A stretch of 64,000 bases of DNA from Marinobacterium sediminicola (GCF_022343685.1 NZ_CP092123.1:310001-374000), one strand, 5' to 3'; positions 7,932-17,846 are shown, counted from the stretch's first letter. Notes: a model not told the origin generated them from the sequence alone. Numbers and translations are program-made.

Positions 7932-8570
7932 TCAGTCGATCCGGATCTGCATCGGAATGATATTGAGTTTGCCCAGCTTGTTGTGAGCCTGGTTTATTTC
8001 GGTCTGGTTGTCGAAAGGACCGAGACGAACCCGATACCAGACTCCATTGCTGCCTTCCGAGCGGTCGGTGCGTACACCGGGGAAGCCTTGCAGAATAAGC
8101 TTTGCACGCATCCGTTCGGCATCACCCGGGTCGCGGAAGGAACCGGCCTGCAACAGATAGCGATGCTCCATCTTGGCGTCCTTGGGGGTCGACTTGTAGG
8201 CCTCCACCTTGGGCGCCACGACTTCTGCCTTGGGCAGCATTTCGTAGAACTCGAACTTGCTCTTTTCCGGCTCGGGCTCAGGCTGTGACGGGACTGCCGG
8301 TTTGGGTGTCGGTTTCGAGGCCGGCTTGGGTGCAACCGTTGTGGTCGTGGCCGAGGCCGGGGCCGTCTCCGGCGGTGTTTGCAGCAGGGTGTAGACCAGG
8401 TAGCCGAGGCCGCCCAGCACTGCCAGCGTGAACAGCATCAGTCCCCAGGGCGTTCGGCGCGGAGGGGGCGCCGTACGCTTTGGGGCAGCCTGTCGGGCCG
8501 GCTGGCGCGCCGGCTTTGGGCTGGCGCTGTTGCCGCTGCGACGCTTGCGGGCGAAATCCTGCTTGGCCAT
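7932..8570 (-). CDS. FtsN-like SPOR-domain cell division protein
   Basis: 212 residues: basic cytoplasmic tail (1-40, many Lys/Arg/Pro), one membrane helix (about 42-63), a proline/threonine-rich periplasmic linker (65-110), and a C-terminal SPOR domain (about 134-212, YLLQAGSFRDPGDAERMRA...YRVRLGPFDNQTE). SPOR domains bind denuded septal peptidoglycan. The type II topology and place directly before hslV fit FtsN, whose gene precedes hslVU in E. coli. The linker segment KSKFEFYEMLPKAEV is typical of this SPOR subgroup. It begins 3 bases after argS ends, so it is likely in the argS operon. Confidence 0.82.
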   Translation of the reverse strand: MAKQDFARKRRSGNSASPKPARQPARQAAPKRTAPPPRRTPWGLMLFTLAVLGGLGYLVYTLLQTPPETAPASATTTTVAPKPASKPTPKPAVPSQPEPEPEKSKFEFYEMLPKAEVVAPKVEAYKSTPKDAKMEHRYLLQAGSFRDPGDAERMRAKLILQGFPGVRTDRSEGSNGVWYRVRLGPFDNQTEINQAHNKLGKLNIIPMQIRID

Positions 8571-8573
8571 TAC

Positions 8574-10331
8574 TTACATCTGCTCCGGTGCGGACACGCC
8601 CAGCAGTTTCAGGCCATTGGCCAGTACCTGACGTACGGCGACGCTGAGGGTCAGGCGGGCGTTGCGCAGTTCGGCGTCATCGATGATCAGCTTGTGACCG
8701 TTGTACCAGGTGTGGAAATCACCGGCGAGATCACGCAGGTAGTTGGCCAGTACATGCGGCTCGAAGTTGAGTGCCGCATGCTGCAGGGTTTCAGGGTATT
8801 TGCCCAGCTGCTTGACGAGATCGCTTTCGGTTTCGCTTTCCAGTCGCTCCAGTGACGCCAGACCGGCGGCCTGGTCCCAGGCCATGCCTTCGCTTTCCAG
8901 CTTGCGCAGTACCGAACAGACGCGGGCGTGGGCATACTGGATGTAGTACACCGGGTTGTCCTTGGATTCTGACTTGGCCAGCTCCAGGTCAAAGTCCATG
9001 TGCTGGTCGGCCTTGCGGGTCACATAGAAGAAACGGCAAGCATCGTTGCCGACTTCGTTGCGCAGCTCGCGCAGGGTGACGAAGGAGCCGGAGCGGGTGG
9101 ACATCTGTACGCGTTCACTGCCGCGGTAGAGGATCGCGAACTGCACCAGGCGCACTTCCAGCTTGTCCGGGTCGTACCCCATCGCCTGGATGGCCGCCTT
9201 TACGCGCGCGATGTAGCCGTGGTGGTCGGCACCCCAGATGTTGACCACCTTGTCGAAGCCGCGCTCGAACTTGTTCATGTGGTAGGCGATGTCGGAGGCA
9301 AAGTAGGTGGTCTGGCCGTTGGCACGCTTGACCACACGGTCCTTGTCGTCACCGAAGTCGGTGGAGCGGAACCAGATGTTGCCGTCCTGCTCGTACAGGA
9401 AGCCTTTGGCGTCCAACTGCTCCAGTGCACGACTGACGTCGCCGCTGCTGGTCAGGGAGCGCTCGGAGAACCACTCCTGGTAATTGACGCCGAATTCGCC
9501 CAGATCTTCACGGATGTCAGCCAGGATGGAGTTCAGACCGGCATCAAAAACCAGTTCGTAGTCGTCACCCAGCAGCTGCTGGGCACGCTCGATCAGGGCA
9601 TCGATATGCACTTCCTTGTCGCCGCCGGCCGGTTCGTCAGCCGGAATGTCTGCAAATACATCGGCAATCGGGCGGTTGAAACGGTCGCCGTGGTCCTTGA
9701 TCAGGTCGTGGGCGATATCGCGGATGTAATGCCCCTGATAGCCGTTGCTCGGGAATGTCAGCTCCTGCTCGTTCAGCTCCAGGTAGCGCAGCCAGATGCT
9801 GGCGGCGAGGATATTCATCTGGCGGCCGGCATCGTTGACGTAGTATTCACGCTCAACCTCGACCCCGGCGGCTTCCAGCAGGTCGGCGACAGTCGCGCCA
9901 TAGGCCGCGCCACGGCCGTGGCCGACGTGCAGAGGACCTGTCGGGTTGGCGGAAACGAATTCGACCTGCATGCGAGGGCCGGAGTTGGCCTCGCCGCGGC
10001 CGAAACCATCACCCTGTTCCAGGATGTCGCCGACCACGTTGAAGATCGAAGCCTGGCTGACGAAGAAATTGATGAAGCCGGGGCCTGCGATCTCGGTTTT
10101 CTCGATGCTGCCGTTGGTCGGCAGGGCGTCGCACAGCAGTTGAGCCAGTTCACGCGGATTGCGTCGGGCCGGTTTTGCCAGAGTCAGGGCGATGTTGCTG
10201 GCGAAGTCGCCATGGGCCTTGTCGCGGGTGTTTTCCACCTGGATGTTGGGCGTGATGTCGGCGGGCAGGGTGCCGTCAGCGGTCAGGGTTGAAAGTGCCG
10301 CCTCAATCAGTTGGGCAATCTGTTCTTTCAT
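8574..10331 (-). CDS. argS: Arginyl-tRNA synthetase
   Basis: 585 residues, class I synthetase. The HIGH motif appears as HVGH (135-138) within [16 protein letters not shown]; the KMSKS-type loop is the divergent MSTRSG; the N-terminal Add-1 domain (1-110) and C-terminal anticodon-binding DALR domain (from about 470) are in place. It charges tRNA-Arg. It lies between priA and the SPOR gene, an order shared with Pseudomonas. The start at 10331 has AGAG about 7 bases upstream. No leader peptide was seen. Confidence 0.97.
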   Translation of the reverse strand: MKEQIAQLIEAALSTLTADGTLPADITPNIQVENTRDKAHGDFASNIALTLAKPARRNPRELAQLLCDALPTNGSIEKTEIAGPGFINFFVSQASIFNVVGDILEQGDGFGRGEANSGPRMQVEFVSANPTGPLHVGHGRGAAYGATVADLLEAAGVEVEREYYVNDAGRQMNILAASIWLRYLELNEQELTFPSNGYQGHYIRDIAHDLIKDHGDRFNRPIADVFADIPADEPAGGDKEVHIDALIERAQQLLGDDYELVFDAGLNSILADIREDLGEFGVNYQEWFSERSLTSSGDVSRALEQLDAKGFLYEQDGNIWFRSTDFGDDKDRVVKRANGQTTYFASDIAYHMNKFERGFDKVVNIWGADHHGYIARVKAAIQAMGYDPDKLEVRLVQFAILYRGSERVQMSTRSGSFVTLRELRNEVGNDACRFFYVTRKADQHMDFDLELAKSESKDNPVYYIQYAHARVCSVLRKLESEGMAWDQAAGLASLERLESETESDLVKQLGKYPETLQHAALNFEPHVLANYLRDLAGDFHTWYNGHKLIIDDAELRNARLTLSVAVRQVLANGLKLLGVSAPEQM

Positions 10332-10412
10332 CGGGGTACTCTGGCTGGAATTGAAGATCAGAATGATGCAATAAACCGGATATTGTACGCCGCGAAAGTG
10401 GTTAATTGCCAG

Positions 10413-12617
10413 TCAGTAGCTGTCGATTGGGTCCACATCCAGCGTCCATCGCACCCTTCGCGCTTCCGGGTGTGTCTGCATCAGTCCGATCAGGATCGAC
10501 ACCGTCTGGTGCAAGGGCTTGCGCTGACCTGCCTGAAGCAGCAGTTGCGCCCGGAACAGTCCTGCGCGCTTCTCCATCAAAGAGGGAAAGGGACCGATGC
10601 ACTGAACACTGTCCGGCAACAGTTGTTGCTGGGCGGCGAGCTCGCGCAGGCTGAGCAGGAAGCTTTCTGCCAGCCCCTGGCGGGTGGCTTCGGCGCGAAT
10701 CAGCGTATGGTAGGCAAAGGGCGGCAGGTAGCCGCCGCGGCGCAGTTGCAATTCTTCGCGGGCAAAGGCGTCGTAGCCGGCATGGACCAGCGTGTTGAGC
10801 ATGGGGTGATCGGCGTTGAACGTCTGCAGGAGTACTTCGCCGGGCAGGTCGGCACGCCCGGCGCGACCGGCAACCTGCAGGATCAGCTGGGCGGTTTTTT
10901 CCATGCCGCGAAAGTCCGCACTGAACAGACCGGCATCGGCATCCAGAATGGCGACCAGTGTCACCTTCGGGAAATGGTGCCCCTTGGCCAGCATCTGGGT
11001 GCCAACCAGTATGCAGGGGTCGCCCTGATGAACCTGGTCCATAATCCGCTCCAGTGCATGCTTGCGCTGAGTGCTGTCACGATCGACCCGCAGAATCGGT
11101 GTCTTGGGGAAGTGTACGGCCAGGCGATCTTCGACTCTTTCGGTGCCGCTGCCGGCCGGTCTCAACTGGTCACTGCCGCACTGGGCGCATTGACGAGGGA
11201 TGGGGGTCTGACGGTCACAGTGATGACAGTGCAGGTGTGGCGGCTGGCGGTGCAGGGTCATGCGTGCATCGCAGCGGGTGCAATCAACGGGGGTGCCACA
11301 ATCGTGGCAGACCAGAGCCGGGGAAAAGCCGCGCCGGTTCAGGAACAGTAATACCTGGGTGCCGCGGGCCAGATGTTCGTGAATGCGATTGATCAGAGGT
11401 GCGGAGAGTCCGGCATCCAGCTGTTGCTGGCGGATATCGAGCAGCTCGAATCTGGGCGGTTTCGCATTGCCTGCACGGCGGGTCAGGCGCAAGTGGCGAA
11501 AGCGTCCGCTGAGGGCGTTCTGCAGTGTTTCCAGGGAGGGCGTGGCACTGCCGAGCAAAATCGGGATACCGTGCTCGCGAGCCCGGAAGATCGCCAGATC
11601 GCGGGCGTGGTAGCGAAACCCGTCCTGCTGTTTGAAGGAGCCGTCATGTTCCTCGTCGACAATGATCAGTCCCGGGTGTTTTAACGGTGTGAAGATGGCC
11701 GAGCGGGTGCCTATCAGAATGCGTGCGCTGCCCTCCCGAGCCCAGAGCCAGGCATCCAGGCGCTGGCGGTCGGTCAGTCCTGAATGCAGAGCCAACACCG
11801 GTACGCGGAAGCGGGCCTTGAAACGGGCAATGGTTTGGGGGGTCAACCCGATCTCGGGGACCAGGACCAGTGCCTGTTTGCCTTCTTCAATGCAGCGCTG
11901 AATCGCCTGCAGGTAGACTTCGGTTTTGCCTGAGCCGGTGACACCCTCCAGCAGCATGGGGGCAAACCCCTGAGCCCGGTGCATGGCTTCAACGGCCTGA
12001 AGTTGCTCGTCATGCAGGGGCAATGGTGCTTCACGCAGGAGTTCATGGCCGGTGTTGTCTGCATGGGGGAGTGCGGGGGGGCGTTCAAAAGACTCGGCCA
12101 ACCCTTTTTCGCTGAGTGTGTTCAGCAGGGCAGGGTTGCCCCCTTCAGCGCGCAGGGCGTCGGTGCTGATGCCCTGAGGATGTTCCAGGAGCAAGGTTAG
12201 CAGTTCACGCTGGCGCTCGGCGCGGGACGACAGCTGGTTAAGATCAGCTTCGCTGGAAGGTCGCCATAGTGTCTGGTGCTGGAAGTGCGCGGGCTGTCCC
12301 TGGCGCAACAGAACCGGCAGTGCCTGTTGCAGAGCATCACCCAATGGATGTTGATAGTACTGAGCCGCCCAGGAGGTCAGTTGGAAAAGGTCCTGAGTGA
12401 GTACGGGGGTGGTATCGAGCAGTTCCAGCGCCGGTTTTAGTTTGCTCAGAGGGAATTCGCTTTCGGTCTCCAGCGAAACCAGTACTCCAATGACCTCGCG
12501 ACGGCCGAAGGGTACGCGCACCCGACAGCCGGGTTGAGCCGTCTCCGGGCCGTAGATCGGCGGACGGTAATCAAACAGGCGGTACAGAGGTGTGGGTATG
12601 GCGACGCGGAAAATCAA
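10413..12617 (-). CDS. priA: Primosomal protein N', replication restart helicase PriA
   Basis: 734 residues from a TTG start, the normal length. The DNA-binding domain begins IFRVAIPTPLYRLFDY; helicase Walker A GVTGSGKTE near 225, Walker B IIVDEEHDGSFKQ, eight zinc cysteines in CHDCGTPVDCTRC and CHHCDRQTPIPRQCAQCG. PriA reloads replisomes at collapsed forks. The frame stays open to 13097, but that would run antisense through rpmE and lengthen the protein by 160 residues; AGAGG lies 7 bases before the TTG at 12617, which restores the family N-terminus, so I prefer this rare start. It is divergent from rpmE. Confidence 0.94.
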   Translation of the reverse strand: MIFRVAIPTPLYRLFDYRPPIYGPETAQPGCRVRVPFGRREVIGVLVSLETESEFPLSKLKPALELLDTTPVLTQDLFQLTSWAAQYYQHPLGDALQQALPVLLRQGQPAHFQHQTLWRPSSEADLNQLSSRAERQRELLTLLLEHPQGISTDALRAEGGNPALLNTLSEKGLAESFERPPALPHADNTGHELLREAPLPLHDEQLQAVEAMHRAQGFAPMLLEGVTGSGKTEVYLQAIQRCIEEGKQALVLVPEIGLTPQTIARFKARFRVPVLALHSGLTDRQRLDAWLWAREGSARILIGTRSAIFTPLKHPGLIIVDEEHDGSFKQQDGFRYHARDLAIFRAREHGIPILLGSATPSLETLQNALSGRFRHLRLTRRAGNAKPPRFELLDIRQQQLDAGLSAPLINRIHEHLARGTQVLLFLNRRGFSPALVCHDCGTPVDCTRCDARMTLHRQPPHLHCHHCDRQTPIPRQCAQCGSDQLRPAGSGTERVEDRLAVHFPKTPILRVDRDSTQRKHALERIMDQVHQGDPCILVGTQMLAKGHHFPKVTLVAILDADAGLFSADFRGMEKTAQLILQVAGRAGRADLPGEVLLQTFNADHPMLNTLVHAGYDAFAREELQLRRGGYLPPFAYHTLIRAEATRQGLAESFLLSLRELAAQQQLLPDSVQCIGPFPSLMEKRAGLFRAQLLLQAGQRKPLHQTVSILIGLMQTHPEARRVRWTLDVDPIDSY

Positions 12618-12703
12618 AATGGGGCCTCTGAGTGGCGAATAAGCGCTGAATCTAAGGCTGCAGTCTAGGGGTTTTGGCACGAACAGGGAATGGTTTTGGA
12701 TGC

Positions 12704-12732
12704 TTGCCCGCAGGGGTAACAGTGCGTATAAT
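12704..12732 (+). promoter_or_regulatory. Sigma-70 promoter of rpmE
   Basis: TTGCCC (12704-12709), a 17-base spacer, and a perfect TATAAT (12727-12732). Transcription would start near 12739 and leave a leader of about 107 bases before rpmE. L31 regulates its own mRNA in E. coli, so the leader may matter, but I could not define a structure. Confidence 0.72.
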
Positions 12733-12845
12733 TTCGCGCCTTGGTTGTACATATATTGTGCTTGTTGAAAGCACGCAAATAAATGTGCGGTGCCTGGCGT
12801 CAGATGCGACCGGGTGGCGGCACGCCAATTTTGTCGAGGTTTAAG

Positions 12846-13061
12846 ATGAAAGCTGGTATCCATCCGGAATACACCGAAATCAAAGTTACCTGTTCTTGCG
12901 GTAACGTAATGAACACCCGTTCTACTCTGGGTCAGGACATGCTGGTCGACGTATGCAGCCAGTGCCACCCGTTCTACACAGGCAAGCAGAAGGAAGCGAC
13001 TTCTGGTGGCCGTGTTGACCGCTTCAAGAAACGTTTCGGTTCTCGTGGCTTCAAGTCGTAA
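12846..13061 (+). CDS. rpmE: 50S ribosomal protein L31 (zinc-binding form)
   Basis: 71 residues beginning [19 protein letters not shown] and ending RFGSRGFKS. Cysteines at 16, 18, 37 and 40 form the zinc site of the C+ type, as opposed to the zinc-free paralogue YkgM. L31 bridges the large and small subunits. Its own promoter lies upstream and a strong terminator downstream. The in-frame extension of 21 codons upstream is not part of the protein. Confidence 0.98.
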   Translation: MKAGIHPEYTEIKVTCSCGNVMNTRSTLGQDMLVDVCSQCHPFYTGKQKEATSGGRVDRFKKRFGSRGFKS

Positions 13062-13081
13062 GCGACTCTTTCCACGTGAAC

Positions 13082-13115
13082 AAAAAAAGGCACTCATAAT
13101 GAGTGCCTTTTTTGT
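13082..13115 (+). terminator. rpmE intrinsic terminator overlapping the next gene's start
   Basis: A run of A, then GGCACTC (13089-13095), loop, GAGTGCC (13101-13107) and a run of T. A strong symmetrical hairpin 21 bases past rpmE. The start codon of the downstream nuclease gene (ATG 13099-13101) lies in its loop and 3' arm, and the likely ribosome site AAAGG in its 5' arm. Confidence 0.85.
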
Positions 13116-13878
13116 ATCTGCGCGGGCCGTGTGTCTGCTTGTTTTTTTTCTTTTGTTTCCTGCGCTGACGCAGGCTGCCTGTTCGCAATTGCCCGGCGGC
13201 TTCTCGGCTCATGTTGATCATGTCTACGATGGTGACACCCTGCGCCTGCAGGATGGCCGCAAGGTGCGCCTGGTGGGTGTGAACACGCCGGAGATGGGGC
13301 GCGACGGGCGTGCTGATGAGCCTTATGCCCGGGAAGCACGTAACTGGTTGAAACAACGGGCAGACCGACAGCGGGTTTACCTGTTGCCGGGGAGCGAGTC
13401 TCGTGACCGCTATGGGCGACTGTTGGCGCATCTTTATCTGCCGGATGGCCGTCTTGCTGCCGAATGGATGGTGCGAGAGGGATTGGGTTATGCGTTGGCC
13501 ATGGGTAGCGATGAACGCCTGGCTGATTGTCTGTTTGAGGCAGAGCAGGAAGCGAGGCAGAAGTCTGAGCGGTTATGGCAACAGTCGCCAGTGGCGGCAG
13601 GGGATGTCAGCCAGAGTGGCTTTGCTGTCGTGCGAGGCAGGGTGACAAGGATCACGCCGACCCGGCGGGGGCTTTATATCGACCTGGATCAACACCTGGC
13701 GCTGTTTTTGTCAGAGGACGTGGTCGATGAGGTTGGGGCGGATCTCTGGCAAACGGGGCAGGTTTTGGAGGCCCGTGGCTGGTTGGTGGATCGCTTGCAG
13801 CGTCAGCAGAATTTGGCTGCAGGCCAGCAGCGCTGGCTGTTGAGAGTGATGCATAAGTACCACATAAGAGAGCACTGA
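13099..13878 (+). CDS. Secreted thermonuclease-family (SNase-like) nuclease
   Basis: 259 residues with a signal peptide (hydrophobic VCLLVFFLLFPALTQA, cleavage after about residue 26) and a TNase domain (about 35-160). The micrococcal nuclease triad is recognisable: Arg in VRLVGVNTPE, Glu in EPYAREA, Arg in DRYGRLLAHLYL; Asp residues of the calcium site sit in VYDGDTLRL. The C-terminal 90 residues resemble the OB-like extension in proteobacterial members. It likely degrades nucleic acid in the periplasm or outside. The start ATG lies inside the rpmE terminator; a GTG at 13129 would still leave a signal peptide (MCLLVFFLLFPALTQA) and is a real alternative. Confidence 0.82.
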   Translation: MSAFFVSARAVCLLVFFLLFPALTQAACSQLPGGFSAHVDHVYDGDTLRLQDGRKVRLVGVNTPEMGRDGRADEPYAREARNWLKQRADRQRVYLLPGSESRDRYGRLLAHLYLPDGRLAAEWMVREGLGYALAMGSDERLADCLFEAEQEARQKSERLWQQSPVAAGDVSQSGFAVVRGRVTRITPTRRGLYIDLDQHLALFLSEDVVDEVGADLWQTGQVLEARGWLVDRLQRQQNLAAGQQRWLLRVMHKYHIREH

Positions 13879-13976
13879 AGTGCTAAATTGCATCGCCCGA
13901 AGCACGGTTGTTGTGGTTATAGGTTTTATATATGATGCAAGTCCGTCTTATTAAACCTTAGTTGGAAACAGCAACC

Positions 13977-15221
13977 ATGTCTCAAGATTTCAAACAAGCT
14001 GCTCTCGATTACCACGAGTTTCCTCGTCCAGGTAAAATCAGTGTAGAGCTCTCTACCCCTGCTGAGACTTCGCGCGATCTTTCCCTGGCTTACTCGCCGG
14101 GCGTGGCCGAACCGGTCCGTGAGATTGCCAAGGACCCGGAAGCAGCGTATCGCTACACTGCCAAAGGTAACCTGGTTGCCGTGATCTCCAACGGTTCCGC
14201 TATCCTGGGTCTGGGTGACCTGGGTCCGCTGGCTTCCAAGCCGGTGATGGAAGGTAAGGCCCTGCTGTTCAAGCGTTTTGCCAATATCGACTCTATCGAC
14301 ATTGAAGTGGATGCTGAGAGCCCGCAGGCATTCATCGATACCGTAGCGCGTATCGCTGAAACCTTCGGTGGAATCAACCTGGAAGACATCAAAGCACCTG
14401 AATGCTTCGAGATCGAGCGCGCCCTGATCGAGCGTTGCAAGATCCCGGTTTTCCACGATGATCAGCATGGCACCGCGATTGTAACCGCGGCCGGCATGAT
14501 CAACGCGCTGGAACTGGCTGGCAAGAAGCTGGAAGAAGCACAGATCGTATGCCTGGGTGCGGGCGCTGCTGCCAGCGCGTGCATGAAGCTGCTGATCAAT
14601 ATGGGTGCCAAGGTCGAAAACATCTTCATGCTGGACCGCAAGGGTGTGATCCACTCCGGTCGTGAAGATCTGACACCGGAAAAAGCGGCATTTGCCACTG
14701 AAACCGACAAGCGTACTCTGGAAGACGCAATTACTGGCGCAGATGTGTTCGTTGGCCTGTCTGGTCCGAACCTGCTGTCACCGGAAAACCTGCTGAAGAT
14801 GGCGGACAACCCGATCGTCTTCGCCTGCGCAAACCCGGATCCGGAAATCAAGCCGGAACTGGCGCGTGAGACCCGTTCTGATGTGATCATGGCGACTGGT
14901 CGTTCCGATTACCCGAATCAGGTAAACAACGTACTGGGCTTCCCGTTCATTTTCCGTGGTGCACTGGATGTTCGTGCAACCGCGATCAATGAAGAGATGA
15001 AGGCTGCGGCGGTTCGTGCTCTGGCTGATCTGGCGAAAGAGCCGGTAACTCAGGAAGTACTGAACGCTTACGGTCTGGATGCTCTGGAGTTCGGTCGTGA
15101 ATACATCCTGCCGAAGGCGACTGATTCCCGTCTGCTGGGTGCAATCTCCTACGCTGTTGCCAAAGCTGCAGTGGATACTGGAGTGGCACGTTTGCCGATC
15201 CCGGCGAGCTACCCGCTGTAA
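13977..15221 (+). CDS. maeB: Malic enzyme, short form without phosphotransacetylase domain
   Basis: 414 residues. The N-terminal malic domain contains AYSPGVAEPV, the TAKGNLVAVISNGSAILG segment with the catalytic Lys, and the acidic metal ligands in INLEDIKAPE; the Rossmann motif is CLGAGAAASACMKLL. It decarboxylates malate to pyruvate with NAD(P)+; the cofactor cannot be fixed by eye. E. coli MaeB (759 aa) has an extra inactive phosphotransacetylase domain, absent here as in Pseudomonas. The ATG at 13977 is the family start. It is followed by a terminator and convergent with mrcA. Confidence 0.9.
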   Translation: MSQDFKQAALDYHEFPRPGKISVELSTPAETSRDLSLAYSPGVAEPVREIAKDPEAAYRYTAKGNLVAVISNGSAILGLGDLGPLASKPVMEGKALLFKRFANIDSIDIEVDAESPQAFIDTVARIAETFGGINLEDIKAPECFEIERALIERCKIPVFHDDQHGTAIVTAAGMINALELAGKKLEEAQIVCLGAGAAASACMKLLINMGAKVENIFMLDRKGVIHSGREDLTPEKAAFATETDKRTLEDAITGADVFVGLSGPNLLSPENLLKMADNPIVFACANPDPEIKPELARETRSDVIMATGRSDYPNQVNNVLGFPFIFRGALDVRATAINEEMKAAAVRALADLAKEPVTQEVLNAYGLDALEFGREYILPKATDSRLLGAISYAVAKAAVDTGVARLPIPASYPL

Positions 15222-15246
15222 GTCAGCCGGTATCACGGGAAAATAC

Positions 15247-15278
15247 AAAAAAACCGCTGCGTTCGCAGCGGTTTTTTT
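15247..15278. terminator. Bidirectional terminator between maeB and mrcA
   Basis: A7, CCGCTGC (15254-15260), loop GTTC, GCAGCGG (15265-15271), T7. The symmetric A and T runs let it serve both convergent genes. Confidence 0.9.
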
Positions 15279-15298
15279 ATGCCTGTCGAGTGGTCGGT

Positions 15299-17776
15299 TC
15301 AGAAACCGAAAATGGCTTCAGTCGCCGGTGCCTTGAGCTGTTGCTCCGGGCTGCGGGCCGTTTCGCGTGGCACATCCTCGCTTCTGAAGTACTCGGGCAT
15401 GGCGTTTTCCTGGCCCGGATAGGCGCGCTTGCCGGTGGCGGGGTCAATGCTGATGCGTACGACACCCTCAGGAACGGCTGGCGGGTTGTCCGGAATGCCT
15501 TGCAGTGCCTCTTCCATGAAATCGATCCAGATCGGCAAGGCTCGGCTGCTGCCGTATTCACCACGGCCAAGGGGGGACGGCTGGTCAAAGCCTACCCAAG
15601 TGGTAGCCACCAGATCAGGGCTGAAGCCGCTGAACCATACATCTTTCTGCTCGTTGGTGGTGCCGGTTTTGCCCGCCAGGTCTGCGCGCTGCAGCACCTG
15701 AGCGCGGGTGCCAGTGCCGCGGGTGATGACATCACGCATGACGTCGTAGATCAGGAAGGCGTTGCGCGGGCTGATGATGCGCGGTGCCGGCGTCGGGCTT
15801 GCCGGAATCTGCTCAGGGGGGAGCAGTATCGGTGCTTCTGTTGCGACCAGATTGTCGCTGTCAGAAGGACTTGTGTCATCGCCGGTCAGTGCCGGGCTGG
15901 TATTCTCTGAGGTGCTGGTCGGGGCGCAATCCGGGCAGGCCTGAATCGGGTTTGCCTGCAACAGGATCTCGCCCTCAGCGTTCTCAATTCGACTGATGAG
16001 GTAGGGTTGTACCAGGAAGCCGCCATTGGCCAGTGCGGCATAGCCGCGTGCGACCTGAAGAGGTGTGGCGCTGGCGCTGCCCAGTGAGAGTGAGAGGTTG
16101 CCAGGGAAGTTCTCGGGCTCGAAACCGAAGCGCAAAATGAAATCGCGCGCCTGCTCAATACCGAGGGCGCGCATCAGGCGTATCGATACCAGATTGCGTG
16201 AGCGGAACAAGGCCTCGCGTAGACGGGTCGGGCCATTGAACTTGCCGTTGTCGTTCTCGGGGCGCCAGGTGCCCTCAAGGCTCACGTCATGGAAGACAAC
16301 CGGCGCATCATTGATGATGGAAGCGGGAGTGAATCCGTTCTCCAGCGCGGCCGTGTACAAGAAGGGCTTGATGTTGGAGCCAGGCTGGCGATAGGCCTGA
16401 GTAACCCGGTTGAACTTGTTGTGGTAAAAGCTGAAACCGCCGGTCAATGCGCGGATAGCGCCGTCCTGAGGGTTTAGTGCGATCAGGGCGCCCTGAACCT
16501 GTGGCATCTGGGTGAGTCGAAGTTCTCCGTTATCATCCAGCATGACCCGAATAATGTCGCCGGCGTTGAGTACGTCTACCGGGCGTTTCGGCGCGGGGCC
16601 TGTCCAGTGTACGGTTTGGTAGGGTCGCGCCCATTGGATCCCGGCCCAGTCGAGCGGGCTCTCGCTGCCATCCGTACGTAAGAGGCGAGCACCGCTGTCG
16701 GTGACCTCCAGTACCAGAGCGGGCTCCAGTCCGGCGTAAGCGGTGTACTGTCGCAGCGCGTTAAGCTGGTCTTCAGGGTTCAGTGAATCGATGTCGATGT
16801 TGGCCTCGGCGCCGCGGTAGCCGTGATCGTCCGTATAGTCGAGCAGGCCGCGACGCAGCGCGGCGGTGGCTTCTTTCTGCATGCCGCTGTTTACGGTTGT
16901 CCAGACACGGTAGCCATCGGTGTAAAGGTCTTCACCATACTGCTCATAAAGCTGCTGTCGAACCATTTCCGCAATGTAGGGAGCATCCAGTTCGATGTCG
17001 CTGCGGTGGTAGCGTGCTGTGACCGGGGTAGAAACCGCTTCTTCATGCTGATGTTGAGAGATGTATCCCAGTTGGAGCATGCGGCCCAGAATCCAGTCTC
17101 GGCGCTCCAGAGCGCGTTGTGGATTGGTGATCGGGTTGAAGGCGGAAGGGGCTTTGGGTAGGCCGGCAATCATGGCAAGCTGTGCCAGGCTCAAGTCTTC
17201 GATGTTTTGGCCGTAATAGGTATTGGCGGCGGCCTGGATGCCATAGGCGCGGTGTCCGAGGTAGATCTGGTTGACGTAGAGTTCCATGATCTCCTGCTTG
17301 TTCAGCTCCTGCTCGATCTGCAGGGCCAGCAGAATTTCGATGAACTTGCGCTTAAAGGTCTGTTCCCGGGTAAGGAAGAAGTTTTTGGCAACCTGCATGG
17401 TGATGGTGGAGCCGCCGCTCTGGATGCGTCCTGTTGAAGCAAGCTGGAAGGCTGCACGGCTAAGGCCCTTGATGTCGATGCCAAAGTGGTCGAAGAAGCG
17501 CGCATCTTCAGCTGCTTGCAATGCCTTGATGAAATTGTCGGGGATTTTTTCGTACGGGATCGGGGAGCGTTTCTTTTCGCCAAATTCGGCAATCAGTTTG
17601 TCGTCTGCGGAATAAACGCGAAGTGGTGTCTGGAATTTAACTTCTCTAAGGCTCTGAACGTCGGGAAGTTCCGGACTGAAGTAGTAATACACGCCGGCAA
17701 AAGTCGCAAAGCCAGTAAAGACGCCGATTAGAGACAGTGTTAGTAACCACTTAAATAGCCGTTTCAGAATACGCAT
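15299..17776 (-). CDS. mrcA: Penicillin-binding protein 1A
   Basis: 825 residues, class A bifunctional PBP. Cytoplasmic start and membrane helix (about 10-32), GT51 transglycosylase domain with catalytic Glu90 in AAEDARFFDHFGID, an OB/ODD insert (about 310-430), and a transpeptidase domain with S467-N-I-K470, S526-R-N and K703-T-G-T-T. A Ser/Thr/Asp/Pro-rich loop (about 612-670) is inserted before the KTG motif. It polymerises and cross-links peptidoglycan. Divergent from pilMNOPQ, an arrangement conserved from Pseudomonas to Vibrio. Confidence 0.97.
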   Translation of the reverse strand: MRILKRLFKWLLTLSLIGVFTGFATFAGVYYYFSPELPDVQSLREVKFQTPLRVYSADDKLIAEFGEKKRSPIPYEKIPDNFIKALQAAEDARFFDHFGIDIKGLSRAAFQLASTGRIQSGGSTITMQVAKNFFLTREQTFKRKFIEILLALQIEQELNKQEIMELYVNQIYLGHRAYGIQAAANTYYGQNIEDLSLAQLAMIAGLPKAPSAFNPITNPQRALERRDWILGRMLQLGYISQHQHEEAVSTPVTARYHRSDIELDAPYIAEMVRQQLYEQYGEDLYTDGYRVWTTVNSGMQKEATAALRRGLLDYTDDHGYRGAEANIDIDSLNPEDQLNALRQYTAYAGLEPALVLEVTDSGARLLRTDGSESPLDWAGIQWARPYQTVHWTGPAPKRPVDVLNAGDIIRVMLDDNGELRLTQMPQVQGALIALNPQDGAIRALTGGFSFYHNKFNRVTQAYRQPGSNIKPFLYTAALENGFTPASIINDAPVVFHDVSLEGTWRPENDNGKFNGPTRLREALFRSRNLVSIRLMRALGIEQARDFILRFGFEPENFPGNLSLSLGSASATPLQVARGYAALANGGFLVQPYLISRIENAEGEILLQANPIQACPDCAPTSTSENTSPALTGDDTSPSDSDNLVATEAPILLPPEQIPASPTPAPRIISPRNAFLIYDVMRDVITRGTGTRAQVLQRADLAGKTGTTNEQKDVWFSGFSPDLVATTWVGFDQPSPLGRGEYGSSRALPIWIDFMEEALQGIPDNPPAVPEGVVRISIDPATGKRAYPGQENAMPEYFRSEDVPRETARSPEQQLKAPATEAIFGF

Positions 17777-17818
17777 GCGGGCCCTGGAAAGTCCGTTGGA
17801 AAAAAATAGAGCTGGATC

Positions 17819-17846
17819 ATTATATAGGTGTAACTAGCGCGGTCCA
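17819..17846 (-). promoter_or_regulatory. Sigma-70 promoter of mrcA
   Basis: On the minus strand TGGACC, 16 bases, perfect TATAAT (17819-17824), about 45 bases before the mrcA start. The divergent pilM promoter must lie in the remaining 90 bases; the best I found is TTTAAA, 17 bases, TACATT near 17860-17890, too weak to list on its own. Confidence 0.62.

Noticed and set aside
9000-10292. 430-codon frame antisense to argS
   Set aside because: Shadow of argS, no independent support.
12618-13097. N-terminal extension of priA by 160 residues
   Set aside because: Would overlap rpmE on the opposite strand; the TTG at 12617 with AGAGG restores the normal PriA start and length.
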